A stretch of 64,000 bases of DNA from Pseudomonas sp. KBW05 (GTDB lineage Bacteria > Pseudomonadota > Gammaproteobacteria > Pseudomonadales > Pseudomonadaceae). The notes beneath the pieces were generated by a model. That model did no database searches and was not told where the DNA came from. It saw only the letters and a list, made by a program, of their open reading frames with translations. The DNA lies in the NCBI RefSeq assembly GCF_003852405.1, contig NZ_QAJM01000039.1, forward strand, positions 62,001-126,000, written 5' to 3'. Every line of letters begins with the position of its first letter. Positions within the stretch are counted from its first letter, which is position 1. This document shows, piece by piece, positions 33,837 to 42,995 of the stretch. The translations under genes and the position numbers were made by a program.

Positions 33837-36335
33837 TTATTGGTGTTCCTGAACCTGTGGGGCGCACCTCAAGTCCACCCGCTCATAGTTCAACGCCTTA
33901 TTGCGTTCTCCAAGCGCATAGCTAGCCCGGCACTGCTCCTCACCCCACTTGATCACCAACGTACCCGCATCCTGCTCAACCAAGGCCAGCGCCTTGCCGT
34001 TGGGATCGGAAATCGCCATCTGCTTGCCCGCACTGTCTTCCAGCGAAGCACCAAACGGAATCGGCTTGTGCTGTGCATCGAACAGCGCGAACTGCACACG
34101 TCGCCCGGTCTTGCTGACATACCGCGCCAACACCACGGCGCCGCGTCGCGGCACCACTTGTTGGGTGGCGTTGTCGACCTCGATGTCGGCGCCCAAGTCA
34201 CGGGTGTCGAGGCTGATCCAGTTGACCCGATAGGGTTGCGCATTGGGCACTACCGCATAGCCATTGCTGCCGGTCTTGGCCCCGGAAAAACTACCGATCT
34301 TCACCCCGGTCACCCCTTCGACTTGCGCCAGCGCAAAGGTCTCGCCCACGGTTTGCCCCAGGTTGATTCCGCCGCCGTGACCCACCACCGAGCCGGCCAC
34401 ATTAAGGCTCTGCGAGTTGTACCCACGGCCCTGACTGTAACTGGCGCTGATATCTGCCACCGAGGTGCGGGTGCTGAGGTTGGCCGAACCGGTGCTGCCA
34501 CCGGTGCTGCTGTTGCCGCCTTGCAGCGAGTAATAGGTGTCGCTGTTTTCGGTCAGGTAGCCGTTGACGCCCACTTGGGTGGTGTCGTTGTTTTTCTGCG
34601 TGCTGGAAGAGACAAACGCCCTCGGCGCGCGCGGGGTCGAACCGATTGGAAACGACAGCGACAGGTTGATCAGGGTGTCATTGTTCGACGGCCCGGCGTT
34701 GCCTACATCCTTGGTGTAGGTGGCGCCAACGTTGTAGCTCACCTGTCCCCAGTAATTGCTGTAGCCCGCCGACAGGCTTTGCGAACCGCCACGGCTCCAG
34801 TAGCGCTGGTCGCTGGCATTCACATAGACGCTGCCCAATTGCTGGTTGCGGCCCAGGCTCTGGTTGACGGTGAGGTCGGTGCGGGTTTTCGAGTTGCCGG
34901 TGCGCCGTTGGCCGTCGCTGCTCAGTTCCTCGACGTGTTCGGTGAGGGTGCGATAGCCCTCGGTGGAGTAACGGTAGGCGGCGAGGGTAAAGCTGGTGTC
35001 GGTGCCGGTAAACGTCTTGGCATACAAGGCACGCAGGCTGTTACCCGTGACGGCCTGGCCGAAGGTGCGGCTGGCGGAGTGGGTCATGTCCAGCGACACG
35101 GCGCCGATCGGCGTGTTGCGCCCGACACCCACGGACATCGCCTGGAAGTCCTGGCTGGCCTGCACGCCAACGATGCCGGACAAGTTGCTGCTGATGCCGT
35201 AGGCCAGGGTGCTGCTGACAAACTGCGGCGACTGTTGCCCGTCGCTGTTGCTGTTGTATTGGCCTGCCGACAGGCTGTATTTGAGTTGGCCTTCGCGCAC
35301 CATGATTGGCAGGCTGGAAAACGCCTGCACCGTGACCCGGCGGCTGCCATCGGCTTCGATCACGGTTATTTCCAGGTCGCCGTTGGAGCCGCTGGGGTAG
35401 ATGTCGCTGATCTCGAACGGGCCCGGCGGCACGTTGGCGGTGTAGAGGATGTAGTTGTTCTGGCGGATCTCCACGGTGGCGCTGGTTTGCGCGATACCGC
35501 GGATGATCGGCGCATAGCCGCGCTCGCTGTCGGCGCGCATGCCGTCGTCGGAGCCCAGCTTGACTCCGCGATAGCGCACGCTGTCGAACAGGTCGGCGTC
35601 GGAGAAAATATCCCCGGCGCTGAACTGGCCCTTCAACGCGGTCACATCGTGTTGCACGTAGGTGCGGTTGCTCTTGAACGTGCTCGGGCGGTCGGTGCTG
35701 CTGTTGAAGTTCGACTCGTTGCGCAAGCGCCAGCCGCCCAGGTTGATGCCGTTGCGCAGGCCGAGGTTGTTGGACAGGGTGTTTTGCCCCTCGGTGCTGT
35801 TGCGGTTGCTGCTCAACTGGTAGTTGATAAACGCCGCCGACACGCCGGCATCCCACAGCGCCGGGTCCACGTAGCCACGGCGGCCGCGCTCCATGGCGAT
35901 CTGCGGCACACTCACCAGCAGACGCAGGCGCGGCACGTCGTAGCGCATGCTGGCGCCGGGGATCAACGTGGGCAGGTCGAGGCAGGCGTCAGGGTCGCTG
36001 CCTTCGAGCTTGCCGCTGGCCTGTAGCTTGGCGATATCGACTCCCAGTTGTTGCACCATATCCAGGGTCAGGCAGGCCTCGATCCTGCCGTTGCCGGGGT
36101 TGCGTCGGAAGTCGATATCGCGACGGCCCACCAGGGTTTCGTTGCCATACAAGTCCACCCGGTAGTTACCGGGTAATACGTTGCTACTGGCCAGCAACGA
36201 TTGCAGATCGACCGAGGAGGCCGCGCCTTGCAGAAAGGAGGTATTGAATTGTTCATCGCCTTCGGCCTGGCACGCGGTACTGAAACCCAGGGCAACCAGC
36301 AGCGGCGACCATCCATTGCGCTTGATTAAAAACAT
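33837..36335 (-). CDS. Fimbrial outer-membrane usher (CupD3/FimD-like)
   Basis: An 832-residue usher with a signal peptide ending CQAEGDE. The N-terminal domain has FNTSFLQGAASSVDLQSLLASSNVLPGNYRVDLYGN. Barrel and plug follow (GYAPIIRGIAQTSATVEIRQNNYILYTANVPPGPFEISDIYPSG, DLEITVIEADGSRRVTVQ). The C-terminal domains include QPYRVNWISLDTRDLGADIEVDNATQQVVPRRGAVV. It is distinct in sequence from the Csu-like usher at 3855 and belongs to the classical FimD type. It is the last gene of a three-gene operon, and its 3' end abuts a REPIN. Confidence 0.92.
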   Translation of the reverse strand: MFLIKRNGWSPLLVALGFSTACQAEGDEQFNTSFLQGAASSVDLQSLLASSNVLPGNYRVDLYGNETLVGRRDIDFRRNPGNGRIEACLTLDMVQQLGVDIAKLQASGKLEGSDPDACLDLPTLIPGASMRYDVPRLRLLVSVPQIAMERGRRGYVDPALWDAGVSAAFINYQLSSNRNSTEGQNTLSNNLGLRNGINLGGWRLRNESNFNSSTDRPSTFKSNRTYVQHDVTALKGQFSAGDIFSDADLFDSVRYRGVKLGSDDGMRADSERGYAPIIRGIAQTSATVEIRQNNYILYTANVPPGPFEISDIYPSGSNGDLEITVIEADGSRRVTVQAFSSLPIMVREGQLKYSLSAGQYNSNSDGQQSPQFVSSTLAYGISSNLSGIVGVQASQDFQAMSVGVGRNTPIGAVSLDMTHSASRTFGQAVTGNSLRALYAKTFTGTDTSFTLAAYRYSTEGYRTLTEHVEELSSDGQRRTGNSKTRTDLTVNQSLGRNQQLGSVYVNASDQRYWSRGGSQSLSAGYSNYWGQVSYNVGATYTKDVGNAGPSNNDTLINLSLSFPIGSTPRAPRAFVSSSTQKNNDTTQVGVNGYLTENSDTYYSLQGGNSSTGGSTGSANLSTRTSVADISASYSQGRGYNSQSLNVAGSVVGHGGGINLGQTVGETFALAQVEGVTGVKIGSFSGAKTGSNGYAVVPNAQPYRVNWISLDTRDLGADIEVDNATQQVVPRRGAVVLARYVSKTGRRVQFALFDAQHKPIPFGASLEDSAGKQMAISDPNGKALALVEQDAGTLVIKWGEEQCRASYALGERNKALNYERVDLRCAPQVQEHQ

Positions 36336-36420
36336 GCAGGAACCCTATATCACCTCCGATACGAACTAACGGAGCGAAGAGAAATACAGTGAAAGTGCGT
36401 TTGCCAGAATGGCAGACGGG

Positions 36421-37164
36421 TTATGGCGATTCTTTATTCAACGTGGCGCGGCTGTCGGCGCTGTTTGAAAGGTGTGCGGTGTATCGGTCTTGTGCGCCAT
36501 AGTCATTAATGCTGCTGAACAACAATGTTGGCGAACTGTCCCGGCTTAGTTGTTTGAGGGGGAACTCTTTTTGTTCGCCGGGCGCGATCATCATCGAATC
36601 AAAAGGATGTTCTTTGACGCCGCCGGCATGCAGGGTGATTTCGGCAATTGACACGTGATACAGCCCCGGGTTGGTCACCACCAGCACCGGCTTGCCGGCA
36701 CGTTCGGCCAGGCTCCACATCAGCTCGGTCGGTGCCAGGTAGGCCTCGTTCTTCATGCCCGCAGGTCGGAAGAACACTTTGATGCGCTGGCGCACGGCAA
36801 GCTGCAAGGTGTTCTGCACTTTCGATGCCTGGGGGATTTCCTGCACGTTGAGCCACACCACCGATTCACGGTCGGCGGGCATGCCAGCGCCTTCGTAGAT
36901 GACCCGCAACAGTTGTTGCTCCAGGCCGTTGACCCGAGCCAGGGGCGGGGTGACGGCAAACGGTGCGTTCGGGGTGTTGTCGGTATCGACCCACGACTGG
37001 ATCAGCACCGCTTCACCGTTGTTGCGCACGGTGATACCGGCTTCCTTGTGGCTGCCGTCAAAGATCAGGCGTGTGCTGCTCAATGAAATGCCCGCTGTGG
37101 CCTGGCTGGCCGCGAGCAGGCCCAGCAGGCCCATGCAGAGGGACAGGGAGTGACGTTTAAACAT
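36421..37164 (-). CDS. Fimbrial periplasmic chaperone (CupD2/FimC-like)
   Basis: A 247-residue PapD-type chaperone: signal peptide ending SQATAG, then ISLSSTRLIFDGSHKEAGITVRNNG (the conserved basic-cleft region) and VNGLEQQLLRVIYEGAGMPADRESVVWLNVQEIP, the G1 strand region with the family proline. It folds and ferries the pilin at 37235. ATG 37164 is chosen; the frame to 37275 would run into the pilin gene. An 85-base gap separates it from the usher gene. Confidence 0.9.
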   Translation of the reverse strand: MFKRHSLSLCMGLLGLLAASQATAGISLSSTRLIFDGSHKEAGITVRNNGEAVLIQSWVDTDNTPNAPFAVTPPLARVNGLEQQLLRVIYEGAGMPADRESVVWLNVQEIPQASKVQNTLQLAVRQRIKVFFRPAGMKNEAYLAPTELMWSLAERAGKPVLVVTNPGLYHVSIAEITLHAGGVKEHPFDSMMIAPGEQKEFPLKQLSRDSSPTLLFSSINDYGAQDRYTAHLSNSADSRATLNKESP

Positions 37165-37234
37165 GATGACTACCGCGCTGTTTGATGAAAGTGCAGGGCC
37201 GTAGGGCCCTGCACTGCGCTGGGGTTCGCGCGGG

Positions 37235-37819
37235 TTATTCGTATTGCAGGGTGAACGGCAGGGTGGCGTCGCCACGACCGGCTACAGCCGTTGCGGCATC
37301 AGCGGTGGTGACATAGGCAGCCGAGAATTTCAGCGTGGTGTTGCTGTCTTGCAGGGTGTTTTCGATCTTCGCGGTGGCCGGGGTGCTCAGGTCGATAAGT
37401 GCGCCATTGGCGTCGAGCAGGGCGATACCGACGTTCTTGGCGGCCCCCAGGCCGTCGATCAGTTTCAGTACCTTGGTGCCGGTCACAACGCCCGAGCCTG
37501 CGCCTTTGGTCGGTTCGAAGAGCATGGCCACTTTGGTGCCGGCGTTGCAGCTGATCTTCATGTCGAAGTTCTCGGCGCTCAGGGTGCCGCTGCCTTGCGG
37601 TGCGGTGGCGGTGCCCATGTCTTTGATCGACACTTCGCCCATGTTGACCGAGATGGTTTTGTTCAGGCCGATGCCTTCAACGGAGCAGGCATCGTTGTTG
37701 ATGGAACCGGTGAAGTTGATGGTGCCGCTACCGGCTTTGGTGGGTGTGCCTTCAACGGCGAACGCGTGGCCTGCGGCGAAGATCGACAAGGCGATAAGTG
37801 TCCGGGAGAGCTGTTTCAT
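37235..37819 (-). CDS. Major fimbrial subunit (CupD1/FimA-like)
   Basis: A 194-residue type 1-like pilin with a signal peptide (MKQLSRTLIALSIFAAGHAFA). The mature part has GSGTINFTGSINNDACSVEGIG and MKISCNAGTK, which hold the two disulfide cysteines, and a C-terminal donor-strand-type sequence ending RGDATLPFTLQYE with the penultimate tyrosine. It is the only pilin in the operon; no adhesin gene follows the usher. Its promoter carries the 15-base motif shared with the pvrS-like promoter. Confidence 0.9.
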   Translation of the reverse strand: MKQLSRTLIALSIFAAGHAFAVEGTPTKAGSGTINFTGSINNDACSVEGIGLNKTISVNMGEVSIKDMGTATAPQGSGTLSAENFDMKISCNAGTKVAMLFEPTKGAGSGVVTGTKVLKLIDGLGAAKNVGIALLDANGALIDLSTPATAKIENTLQDSNTTLKFSAAYVTTADAATAVAGRGDATLPFTLQYE

Positions 37820-37881
37820 GTTGTTTTTCCATACAGGGAGTTGAAACAACACGATATAGCGCGGCTGGTTAGTTGGGCATA

Positions 37882-37896
37882 AGACGATCCTTAGAA
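37882..37896 (-). promoter_or_regulatory. Shared 15-base motif, pilin-promoter copy (candidate RcsB-type box)
   Basis: TTCTAAGGATCGTCT on the minus strand, 63 bases before the pilin ATG. An exact copy lies ahead of the pvrS-like kinase gene at 45821. TAAGGAT resembles the half-site used by RcsB-family response regulators, and the local RcsB-like protein is the obvious candidate binder. Confidence 0.6.
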
Positions 37897-37917
37897 GTCA
37901 AAATATCCAAACAGTAA

Positions 37918-38565
37918 CTAGTTGAACAAGTTGCGCTCGATACAATAAGCCAATAAGTCCCGGTCGCTGCCAACTTCCAACTTGCGCATCGCCGCCACTT
38001 TTTGGGTGCTGATGGTCTTGGCACTTCGGTTCAAGTTTCGGGCGATCTCGTTGACACTTTGCCCACCCACGAATAAACGCAGGATTTCATGTTCCTTGGG
38101 CGACAACCGGGTAAAGCGTTCATTCAAGTCCGCGCCAGACTCGATCACTGATGTGGGCGCCGGCCCGCTGTTGCGAATCGGGTTGCCCCGGGCAATTGCC
38201 TTGAGCGCTGCCTGGATCTCGTCGTGCAACTGGTGCTTCTGGATCACCGCCAATACCCCGAGTTCTTGCAGGCGCGTCAGGATCAACGGGTTTGAGATCA
38301 TGGTCAGCACCAGCACCCGCACGTCGGGGAAGTGCCGAGTCAGGTACTCCACCAGTTTCAGGCCATCACCGTAGGGCGAATCGCCGGGCATATTGAAATC
38401 GGTGATCACCAGGTCCACGCGGGTGGACTCCAGCAGGCTGATCAATGCGCTGGAGCACACGGCCTCGCCGACTACGCGAAAGCGCTCATTGCGCTCGATC
38501 AGCTCCCTGACCCCGACCAGCACGATGGGGTGATCGTCTGCGATGACTACGTTGAGGATTTCCAT
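37918..38565 (-). CDS. rcsB: RcsB/RocA1-like response regulator (NarL/FixJ family)
   Basis: A 215-residue regulator with a REC domain (MEILNVVIADDHPIVLVG, phospho-acceptor Asp56 in VDLVITDFNMPG, TMISN, and K of VIQKHQ) and a LuxR-type HTH (RLSPKEHEILRLFVGGQSVNEIARNLNRSAKTISTQKVAAMRKL). In P. aeruginosa PA14 the homologous RcsB activates cupD and RocA1 activates cupC. Here it sits between the RcsC-like kinase gene, six bases upstream, and the pilin operon, so it is expected to activate pilin transcription. Confidence 0.88.
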   Translation of the reverse strand: MEILNVVIADDHPIVLVGVRELIERNERFRVVGEAVCSSALISLLESTRVDLVITDFNMPGDSPYGDGLKLVEYLTRHFPDVRVLVLTMISNPLILTRLQELGVLAVIQKHQLHDEIQAALKAIARGNPIRNSGPAPTSVIESGADLNERFTRLSPKEHEILRLFVGGQSVNEIARNLNRSAKTISTQKVAAMRKLEVGSDRDLLAYCIERNLFN

Positions 38566-38571
38566 GGGTGT

Positions 38572-41500
38572 TTATCCAGAGTGAAATGATTCGAGGGCAT
38601 CGAGTAGAGCATTCAGTTGAGCCAGGTTCTGCCGGACCTCAAGGGCCAGGGCAGGGGTGATGGCCATGCCGGTCAAGCGGCACTCCAACGCGACAAATGC
38701 CGTGGCCATGGCGCCCATTTGCACCGCACCGAGGGCGCCGGCCATGCTGTGCAGGTGCTGGGCCACGCCGTTGGCATCGTTCAGGTTCAGCGCCGCCAGG
38801 GTGGTGTGGACGTCCTGGCGCAGGGTGCTGACAAACAACTCACGCATTTTCGGCGACAGCTGTGGCAGTTCGACGGGCGTCGGCAGGGCGATCTGGCAAT
38901 GTTGCTCCAACTGCGCGCGCAAGGTGGCGAGGTTCAGCGGCTTGACCATCCAGGCGTTCATGCCGACGGCGGCGCAGCGCTCGCCTTCTTCGCGCAGGGC
39001 GTTGGCGGTGATACCGATAATCGGCAGCGTGGCGTCTTGCTGGCGCAGGGCTTCGGTCAATTGGTAGCCGTTCATCACGGGCATGTTGACGTCGGTGAGG
39101 ACCAGGTCGAACCGCCCCGGCAGCCATTGGGCCAGGGCTTGTTCGCCGTTGGCGGTCAGCGTCACTGCGCAGCCCAGGGCTTCCAGTTGCTCCTGGATGA
39201 TCGCCGCGTTGATCGCGTTGTCTTCGGCCACCAGCACGTGCAGGTTCAGGTCGTGGTGCTTGGCCGACGGCGCGGGGCGGTTGGGGTTGGCGCCTTGCTG
39301 CGCCAGGTCAATCGCCCAGGCCATTGCACGAATGTCATGGGCGTCGACGGCCCAATCTGCTCCCCTGCGTTGCGCGGGGTTCGGCCCGCCGGGGTCGGCG
39401 ATGACCCGTGGCCCCGGCCAGTCGGGGCTGTTGGCGGCGGGCAGCAGGTCCACCAGCAACGCCGAGTCGGTCGCGGGTTCCGCTGTCACGAGGCGGCTGT
39501 CGAGGCCAAGGCGGTTGAGCCAGCCCGTGACGTGCTGCGCCAGCTCGGTGACTGGAGCGCGTACGTAGACGGCGGGTGCTCCCGCGCTGAACACGGGACA
39601 ATCAGCCAAGTCGCCCGGCACCACTGCTAATGCAAGGTGCAGGGTGAAGCTGCTGCCTAGCCCGGGTTCGCTGACCAGGTTCAACTGGCCGTGCATCAAC
39701 TCACACAACCATTTGCAGATCGCCAGGCCCAACCCGGCGCCGGCCTGGCTGGTGGCATCGTTGACCTGATAGAACGGGTCGAACAGTTGTTGCTGTTGTT
39801 CCTGGGAAATGCCGACGCCCGAGTCACTCACTTGCCACTGCAGGTTCACCTGGCCGTCCGCCGGTTCCGCCACCCGCACGCGCAGCACCACGCGGCCGTA
39901 ATCGGTGAACTTGATCGCATTGCTCAGCAGGTTGTTGAGGATCTGGCGAATGCGCAGCGGGTCGCCGCGCAGGCGGTTGGGCAGCGTTGGGTCGATGCAG
40001 GCATACAGTTGCAGCCCCTTGGCTTGGGCGAAGGCGCTGTAGGTGCGCACGCTGTCTTCGATCAGCTCCAGCGGGCAGAAGTCCTGGTGTTCAAGGGTCA
40101 TCTGCCCGGCCTCGATCTTCGACACATCCAGCACGTCGCTGATCAGTTGAAACAACGTGGCCGAGGAGCGCTGGATGGTGTGCAGGTAATCCTGCTGGCG
40201 CGGGGCGAGTGGGGTGAGGCCGAGTAATTCCAGGGTGCCCAGCACGCCGTACAGCGGGGTGCGGATTTCATGGCTCATGGTCGCCAGGAAGCGGCTCTTG
40301 GCCTGGTTCGCCGAGTCGGCAGCGTGGCGCGCCTCTTCCAGGGCGGCGGCGTCTTCGACATGCCGGGTCACATCATGCAGAGCGCACAGCCAGGCATCCT
40401 GGCCCTGATAACGGGTGGGCACGAAGGCCACGTGCAGGTGGCGGCCATCTATTTCCAAGTGCGCCTGGCCAGGTTGGGTGGGCGGCTGTTGCTGGAGCAA
40501 GTCGATCAGTTGGCGGGTGTCGTGCCACTGTTGGGCGCGTTGGTTCGCCAGGAGTACGCGGTGATCGTCGCGGCGGATCACGCACAGGCCGGTGGGCGCG
40601 GTGTCGATCACCGCGCGGCCGAACGCTTCGCTCTCGGCGATACTGGCGTGTGCTTGCTGGGCGGGCAGCACCACCTCGGCGGTGTACCAGCGATTGACCA
40701 CGCGACTGCAACCCAGTGCCGCCAGCACCAGGGCCACCAGGCACAGCAAGGGCCACAGCGCGAAATCGAGGAAGCTCGCCATGCTGATGACGTAGATCGC
40801 GGTCCAGTGCTGCGTGCCGGCACTGATCAGCTTGAACACCAGGCCGTCGCGGGTGACGTTGACGCCTTCATGCAGCACCTGGCCAGGTTTTAGGGTGCCC
40901 GTCAGGACCGCGCCGGTGGGCGTGACCAAGGTGAACTCATCGTAGGTCGTCCATTGCATCAACCGCTCGATATTGTTGACGTGCGCCAGTTTCAACAGCG
41001 AAGCCACGATCACCCGGGGGTTGGCACCCTCGATGTCCAGCGCGGTCGCAGCCAAGTTGATGTCGACGTAAGCCAGCAGGGTCGGCGCGCCGCTGTCATC
41101 TGCGTAGGGTTGCCACTGCACCTGATGCGCTGGCGTGTTTTGCCCGTCCGGGCGCGTGTGCAGCGGGGCCATGGCCTCCACCAGCGCGCCGATCGAGATC
41201 TGCCCCGCGCCGCGCAAGCGCCCGGCGGCGGGCACGGTCACGTCGTAGTTGTCCGGGCCGTTGAGCAGGATCACCTGGGGCGATTGATAGTGCGACGCCG
41301 CCCAGAACGCGCTGTAGTAGGCCGAGAGGTAGGTGCCGAGGGCGAAGACCTTGGGGTATTGGTCGGCGGCGATCTTCTCCGGGTTGATCTTCAGGCTGTA
41401 GGGCAGGGAGAACGGCAGCCCGCGTCCTTCAAAGATATTCGGCCCGGCCTCGGGCAGCGGCTTTTGGATAAACGGCGGCAGCATGGTCGAGGGGTCCAGC

Positions 41501-41739
41501 TTGTCCTTGATGCTATACCGCGAGATGTCCTGCAGGAAGACTTCCTGTTCGCGGATATTTTCCATCAGCCGCGCGAAGTGGAACTGGAAGGTGTCGTGCT
41601 GTTCGTCGATTACGCGCTGCACCCCCAGGTAACTGATGCCCAGCAACAGCAGCACCAGGGCGCCGAGCACCATCAGGCCTTTGTTCAGGCGCAACGAATT
41701 GCGCGCCAGCTTCTCCAGGAAGGCGTTGGGATGGGGCAT
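38572..41739 (-). CDS. rcsC: RcsC/RocS1-like hybrid histidine kinase with REC and Hpt domains
   Basis: About 1055 residues. Two membrane helices (GLMVLGALVLLLLGISYLG; FLDFALWPLLCLVALVLAALG) flank a periplasmic sensor domain. A PAS-like segment, HisKA (FLATMSHEIRTPLYGVLGTLELL), HATPase (LNNLLSNAIKFTDYGRV, GAGLGLAI), a REC domain (HVLVAEDNAINAA, LVLTDVNMPVMNG) and a C-terminal Hpt (QHLHSMAGALGAVQMG) follow. It can thus serve as phosphotransfer hub for the RcsB-like and PvrR-like partners. The open frame runs to a TTG at 41811 that overlaps the upstream stop; ATG 41739 is preferred, but the start is uncertain. Confidence 0.88.
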   Translation of the reverse strand: MPHPNAFLEKLARNSLRLNKGLMVLGALVLLLLGISYLGVQRVIDEQHDTFQFHFARLMENIREQEVFLQDISRYSIKDKLDPSTMLPPFIQKPLPEAGPNIFEGRGLPFSLPYSLKINPEKIAADQYPKVFALGTYLSAYYSAFWAASHYQSPQVILLNGPDNYDVTVPAAGRLRGAGQISIGALVEAMAPLHTRPDGQNTPAHQVQWQPYADDSGAPTLLAYVDINLAATALDIEGANPRVIVASLLKLAHVNNIERLMQWTTYDEFTLVTPTGAVLTGTLKPGQVLHEGVNVTRDGLVFKLISAGTQHWTAIYVISMASFLDFALWPLLCLVALVLAALGCSRVVNRWYTAEVVLPAQQAHASIAESEAFGRAVIDTAPTGLCVIRRDDHRVLLANQRAQQWHDTRQLIDLLQQQPPTQPGQAHLEIDGRHLHVAFVPTRYQGQDAWLCALHDVTRHVEDAAALEEARHAADSANQAKSRFLATMSHEIRTPLYGVLGTLELLGLTPLAPRQQDYLHTIQRSSATLFQLISDVLDVSKIEAGQMTLEHQDFCPLELIEDSVRTYSAFAQAKGLQLYACIDPTLPNRLRGDPLRIRQILNNLLSNAIKFTDYGRVVLRVRVAEPADGQVNLQWQVSDSGVGISQEQQQQLFDPFYQVNDATSQAGAGLGLAICKWLCELMHGQLNLVSEPGLGSSFTLHLALAVVPGDLADCPVFSAGAPAVYVRAPVTELAQHVTGWLNRLGLDSRLVTAEPATDSALLVDLLPAANSPDWPGPRVIADPGGPNPAQRRGADWAVDAHDIRAMAWAIDLAQQGANPNRPAPSAKHHDLNLHVLVAEDNAINAAIIQEQLEALGCAVTLTANGEQALAQWLPGRFDLVLTDVNMPVMNGYQLTEALRQQDATLPIIGITANALREEGERCAAVGMNAWMVKPLNLATLRAQLEQHCQIALPTPVELPQLSPKMRELFVSTLRQDVHTTLAALNLNDANGVAQHLHSMAGALGAVQMGAMATAFVALECRLTGMAITPALALEVRQNLAQLNALLDALESFHSG

Positions 41740-41807
41740 CAGAAGGGACAGCCTTTGGACACAATGACCTCGGTGGCAAGCGACGTACGTCAACAGCCGG
41801 CTGCGGG

Positions 41808-42995
41808 TCAATACACGTTTGCCGGCCCGTCATGGGTCAGCAATTGCTGGAACTGATCCGAAGACACGGCGTGGGAGATCAGGAAACCCTGGACCTGAGT
41901 GCAGTCGATCTTACGCAACAGCGCAAGTTCTTGCGCAGTTTCCACACCTTCGGCCACCACGGTCAGGCCCAATTGGCGCCCCAGGCTGACAATACTGGTG
42001 AGCGCCTGGGCCATTTCCTCGTTGGCGTTGCAGCCCTGCACCAGCGCACGGTCGATCTTCAATTCGGTAAACGGCGCCGACACCAGGTTCATGTACGAAC
42101 TGTAGCCCTTGCCGAAGTCGTCCTGGGACAGGCCGAAACCCTTGATGCGCAAGCGGCAGGCGCCGGCGTAGAAGTTGCTGATGTCATCGGGCACCGAGCA
42201 TTCCATCAGTTCGAAGCAGATCCGCGCGGGCAGGCCCTCATGGGCGTGGACGAAGGCGAGGATGCGGTCCGGCAGGTCATGGCTGTTGAGCAGGTGGGTG
42301 GGCAGGTTGACCGACACAGGGATGTCATAGCCCTCTTGGCGCCACGTGGCCTGGGCGGCGATGGCCTGTTCGAGTATCCGCCAGAGCAAGCGTTCTTCCA
42401 GGTTGAAGGCGATCAGCGCGGGCAAGAACACCCCCGGCAGCAGCGTGCCATGCTCGGGGTGAATCCAGCGCACCAGGGCTTCGGCGGCGACGATGCGGCC
42501 ATTGTTCAGGGCTTTCTTCGGTTGGAACCAGGCTTGCAGCTCGCCGTTATCCAAGGCGTTCAACAGGCTCTGGCGATCGATGCCGGGCTGGGTTTCGGCC
42601 GGTGCCATATGGCGCAGCACCTGCAATTGGTCGATCAGGCAGCGCAGGGCGGCGGCATTCACCGGTTTGGAAATCAGCCCGATGACCTTCACTTGCAGGT
42701 TGCTCGCCACCAGGCTGGCGCCCATCAGCATGCGCCGGGAGGCGGCGCTCATGATCGCCAGCGCCGGTCGCGAGGGTTGCGCGGCCAGGCCCTGGATAAA
42801 TTGCACACCGTCCATGCCCGGCATCAACAGGTCGGTGAGCACCAGGTCATAGTCGCGTTTTTTCAAGCAGGCCAAGGCTTCCTCGCCGTCCTTGGCGCAC
42901 TCCAGGTGAAAATCCCCCAGCTCGTTGAACAGGTTTTGCAAATACAGGTGTTGGAAGGGATGGTCTTCGACAATCAGGATGCTACAGGGCTTCAT
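41808..42995 (-). CDS. pvrR: PvrR/RocR-like response regulator with EAL c-di-GMP phosphodiesterase domain
   Basis: A 395-residue protein: a REC domain with Asp55 (YDLVLTDLLMPGMDG) and an EAL domain. Catalytic residues appear intact: Glu172 (AEALVRW), Asn230 (VSVNLP), Glu262 or Glu265 (CFELMECS), Asp292-Asp293 (SQDDFGKGYSS), Lys313 (ELKIDRALV) and Glu349 (VVAEGVET). It should hydrolyse cyclic di-GMP and counteract RcsB-driven fimbrial expression, as known for PvrR and RocR. ATG 42995 overlaps the end of the pvrS-like gene by 14 bases. Confidence 0.9.
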   Translation of the reverse strand: MKPCSILIVEDHPFQHLYLQNLFNELGDFHLECAKDGEEALACLKKRDYDLVLTDLLMPGMDGVQFIQGLAAQPSRPALAIMSAASRRMLMGASLVASNLQVKVIGLISKPVNAAALRCLIDQLQVLRHMAPAETQPGIDRQSLLNALDNGELQAWFQPKKALNNGRIVAAEALVRWIHPEHGTLLPGVFLPALIAFNLEERLLWRILEQAIAAQATWRQEGYDIPVSVNLPTHLLNSHDLPDRILAFVHAHEGLPARICFELMECSVPDDISNFYAGACRLRIKGFGLSQDDFGKGYSSYMNLVSAPFTELKIDRALVQGCNANEEMAQALTSIVSLGRQLGLTVVAEGVETAQELALLRKIDCTQVQGFLISHAVSSDQFQQLLTHDGPANVY